A stretch of 64,000 nt of DNA from a bacterium (GTDB taxonomy: Bacteria; Zhuqueibacterota; QNDG01; JAFGCO01): NCBI GenBank assembly GCA_016930535.1, contig JAFGGN010000065.1, forward strand, positions 62,001-126,000, read 5' to 3'. A program made the translations under genes and the position numbers. A model generated the notes under the pieces. That model did not search any database. It saw nothing but the letters and a program-made list of their open reading frames with translations, and was not told where the DNA came from. Each line of letters begins with the position of its first letter. The stretch's first letter is position 1. Below are positions 62,100-64,000 of this stretch, piece by piece.

Positions 62100-64000
62100 A
62101 TGAAACACAGATTGTGGATTTTATGGATGATCCTGCTTGCTCTGGGCATGACGGCCTGGGCACAGGAAGCGGTACAAGTGAAAGGGCTGGTGACAGATGA
62201 AGACGGAAAACCCATGGCTGCTGCCAATGTGGTTATACCGGAGCTGGGCACCGGCAGTGCAACCAAGGCGGACGGGACCTATTCATTTACCGTGCCTGCA
62301 GCCAGAATCACGATGGCCGAGGTGACCCTGCAGGTGAGCTTTATCGGCTACGAGACGCAGTCTGTCACCATCGACCTGTCCGGGAGGAACGAGATTGTTC
62401 AGAATTTCGATATGGCCGTGGATGTATTAAAGATGGGTGAAATCGTTGTCACGGGTTTCGGTCCCGGTATCGAAAAAGAGAAACTGGGGGTCACCATCGC
62501 CAAGGTCAGGGGGGATGCCATTGTGGGAAGTGACGAGGGCAATGTGGTCAGTGCCCTGCACGGCAAGATCGCGAATGTGGAAGTGACCTCATCCAGCGGA
62601 GAGCCGGGCTCTTCTTCGTATATCCGTATACGCGGCGCCAATTCGATCACGGGCGGAACGCAGCCGCTTTTTGTCGTGGATGGTTCTCCGGTGAGCAACG
62701 AGCAGTATTTCAGTGACAATACCCTGGGGCATGACGGTGTATCGGAAATGAACCGGGCATCGGATTTGAATCCTGAAGATATCGAATCCATAGAAATTTT
62801 AAAGGGCCCCGCTGCATCGGCCATTTACGGATCCCGTGCGGCCAACGGTGTGATTCTTGTATCCACTAAAAAGGGTCGTCCGGGCGATGTGAAAATGTCC
62901 TATAAAATGAGTTATTCATTCGACCAGGTCAACAAGACGGTCCCGCTGCAGCAACGCTGGGGACAGGGCGTGGACGGCGTTTACATCGAGGGAATGCCCT
63001 GGACCTGGGGTCCCAAACTCGATTCGAGCGTGCCCGTGTACGATCATGGAACCGAGATGTTTGAAACGGGCCATGTATTTGAAAACAACCTGGCCGTATC
63101 GGGCGGGAGCGAGAAAACCACGTTTTATCTTTCTCTGGGAAGATACACCCAGGACGGTTTTATTATCGGCAATTCCGATTATTCGAAATATTCCATACGC
63201 CTCAACGCTTCGCAGTTCATCAATGAAAAACTGCGTCTGAGCGGTAATTTCAACTACAACAACGTGATAGCGGACCGGATTCAGCGCGGTTCCAATGTGT
63301 CCGGTCTCCTGATCGGCGCATGGCGCACACCTCCGGATTTCAACAACAAGGTGTATCTGTCACCGGAAGGTTATCACCGGTCATACCGGCTGCCCAATCC
63401 CGATACCGAGGAAGGCAGCCGCGGGTACAACAATCCGTATTTCGTTGTATACGAGGACCTCAATCTCAGTGAGGTCAACCGGGCTTTCGGCAATCTTCAG
63501 ATCGATTATGATCCGATACGGTGGGTTCATCTGAACTACACCCTGGGGCAGGATTATTCCAACGATACACGGCGCACCCTGTTTCCCAAGGGCGATTCGA
63601 GTTATCCTGACGGCCGTATTGCGCGTGAAATGTTCAATTATTCGGAAACAGACGGACATTTCACGGCCGAAGGCACACGGTTTCTCGATCCGGCTTCCAT
63701 GCGTGTGAATCTGCTTCTGGGGCATCAGTGGAACCAGCGCAAGTTTACGCAGTTTTCCGTGTTCGGCGAAGGCATCGGCGCGACCGGATTCAATCAGCTG
63801 GACAATGTGAATACCTCCCTGCCGGATGAATATGAATACACGATCCGTGACGAATCCTTTTTCGGCGTGGTTTCCGTGGACCTGTTCAAGCAGCTGTATC
63901 TGTCCGGAAGTCTGCGTAACGACGGTTCCTCGACCTTCGGACGCAGCAAGAAACGTCACTGGTATCCCAAGGGCAGTGTGGCCTGGGATTTCACGGCCCT
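62100..64000 (+). CDS. SusC/RagA-type TonB-linked outer-membrane receptor, 3' end cut by window edge
   Basis: At least 633 residues, open to the window end. Signal peptide (MKHRLWILWMILLALGMTAWA), a CarboxypepD_reg-like domain (VKGLVTDEDGKPMAAANVV), a TonB-box region VGEIVVTGFG-like (KMGEIVVTGFG), then the plug domain (VVSALHGKIANVEV, IRIRGANSITGG, FVVDGSPVSN, IESIEILKGPAASAIYGSRAANGVILV, truncated). The barrel begins with repeated aromatic strands. Imports oligosaccharides, peptides or metal complexes with a SusD partner, which would lie beyond the window. It is divergent from the LytS/LytTR operon, which might control it. Confidence 0.9.
   Translation, partial: MKHRLWILWMILLALGMTAWAQEAVQVKGLVTDEDGKPMAAANVVIPELGTGSATKADGTYSFTVPAARITMAEVTLQVSFIGYETQSVTIDLSGRNEIVQNFDMAVDVLKMGEIVVTGFGPGIEKEKLGVTIAKVRGDAIVGSDEGNVVSALHGKIANVEVTSSSGEPGSSSYIRIRGANSITGGTQPLFVVDGSPVSNEQYFSDNTLGHDGVSEMNRASDLNPEDIESIEILKGPAASAIYGSRAANGVILVSTKKGRPGDVKMSYKMSYSFDQVNKTVPLQQRWGQGVDGVYIEGMPWTWGPKLDSSVPVYDHGTEMFETGHVFENNLAVSGGSEKTTFYLSLGRYTQDGFIIGNSDYSKYSIRLNASQFINEKLRLSGNFNYNNVIADRIQRGSNVSGLLIGAWRTPPDFNNKVYLSPEGYHRSYRLPNPDTEEGSRGYNNPYFVVYEDLNLSEVNRAFGNLQIDYDPIRWVHLNYTLGQDYSNDTRRTLFPKGDSSYPDGRIAREMFNYSETDGHFTAEGTRFLDPASMRVNLLLGHQWNQRKFTQFSVFGEGIGATGFNQLDNVNTSLPDEYEYTIRDESFFGVVSVDLFKQLYLSGSLRNDGSSTFGRSKKRHWYPKGSVAWDFTA

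Noticed and set aside
1..64000. tRNA or rRNA genes
   Set aside because: Intergenic regions were scanned by eye for T-loop and acceptor patterns; none found.

Overview
The window looks like a chromosomal segment of an anaerobic, Gram-negative member of the Fibrobacterota-Chlorobiota-Bacteroidota (FCB) assemblage, probably one of its less studied phyla (Calditrichota, KSB1, Marinimicrobia, Ignavibacteria-like). The pointers are: three secreted products or remnants ending in a PNPFNP-type C-terminal sorting (T9SS or FlgD-like) domain, a SusC/RagA TonB-dependent receptor, a GH97 glucosidase, two-component-regulator propeller kinases, LytS/LytTR signalling, and a large Rex-linked membrane hydrogenase. 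The phylum assignment is inference; no rRNA or tRNA gene was found.

Layout. 1-3.9 kb: two genes of the 2-hydroxyacyl-CoA dehydratase activase superfamily, the first cut by the window edge. 4.0-5.4 kb (minus): a secreted propeller protein with a sorting domain, followed by a candidate small RNA (promoter, body and terminator, 5.61-5.75 kb). 6.0-9.0 kb: an OPT-family transporter and a small membrane protein separated by a block of dispersed repeats. 9.2-25.3 kb: the centre of the window, a 20-gene cluster encoding the redox sensor Rex, a hydrogenase maturation protease, and a group 4 [NiFe] hydrogenase joined to a full Mrp-type cation antiporter set. It also carries a sulfhydrogenase-like HydB/HydG pair (Fe-S protein plus FAD/NAD(P) protein). 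A near-consensus Rex operator lies at 12580-12597. 25.4-28 kb: a lipoprotein, a QueG-like Fe-S protein and a DUF3795-DUF3788 fusion. 28.2-33 kb: a three-gene cassette of a large AAA/winged-helix ATPase, an MscS-type channel and a leucine-rich-repeat protein. This is the best candidate for an undescribed system apart from the hydrogenase. 33.1-35.8 kb (minus): a nitronate monooxygenase and a B12/radical-SAM protein. 35.9-43.8 kb: an OmpR-type two-component pair, a TPR lipoprotein, a GNAT acetyltransferase, two small cytosolic proteins, a large vWA/CsgG-like secreted protein with a tiny downstream membrane ORF, and a membrane protein. 44-46 kb (minus): a secreted esterase with a sorting domain. 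46.5-52.5 kb: a membrane protein, GH97, a toxin-first VapC/Phd-type module, GH13, a VOC protein and a PH-like membrane protein. 53.1-58.5 kb: a giant propeller/PAS histidine kinase running directly into the remnant of a CBM13/sorting-domain gene, then a V4R-like exported protein and TrmO. 58.7-61.6 kb (minus): a LytTR regulator with two tandem LytS-type kinases. From 62.1 kb a SusC-type receptor runs off the right edge.

How the genes may work together. The hydrogenase cluster could couple NAD(P)H/NAD(P)+ (HydG, HydB, HydN-like ferredoxin) to H+/H2 at the [NiFe] site and to Na+ or H+ translocation by the antiporter modules, with Rex sensing NADH/NAD+. The GH97, GH13 and SusC genes point to alpha-glucan use, although they do not form one classical polysaccharide-utilisation locus.

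Between the genes the window is rich in dispersed low-complexity and palindromic repeats. They are AAAGANN heptamers, CGGAGAAACGGAG palindromes, CGCAGAG blocks joined to a GGACGGCC palindrome, and ACCTCC/ACCTGCC palindromes. Several of them sit at gene 3' ends, and the heptamers have added K/E/Q/R-rich tails to three unrelated proteins.
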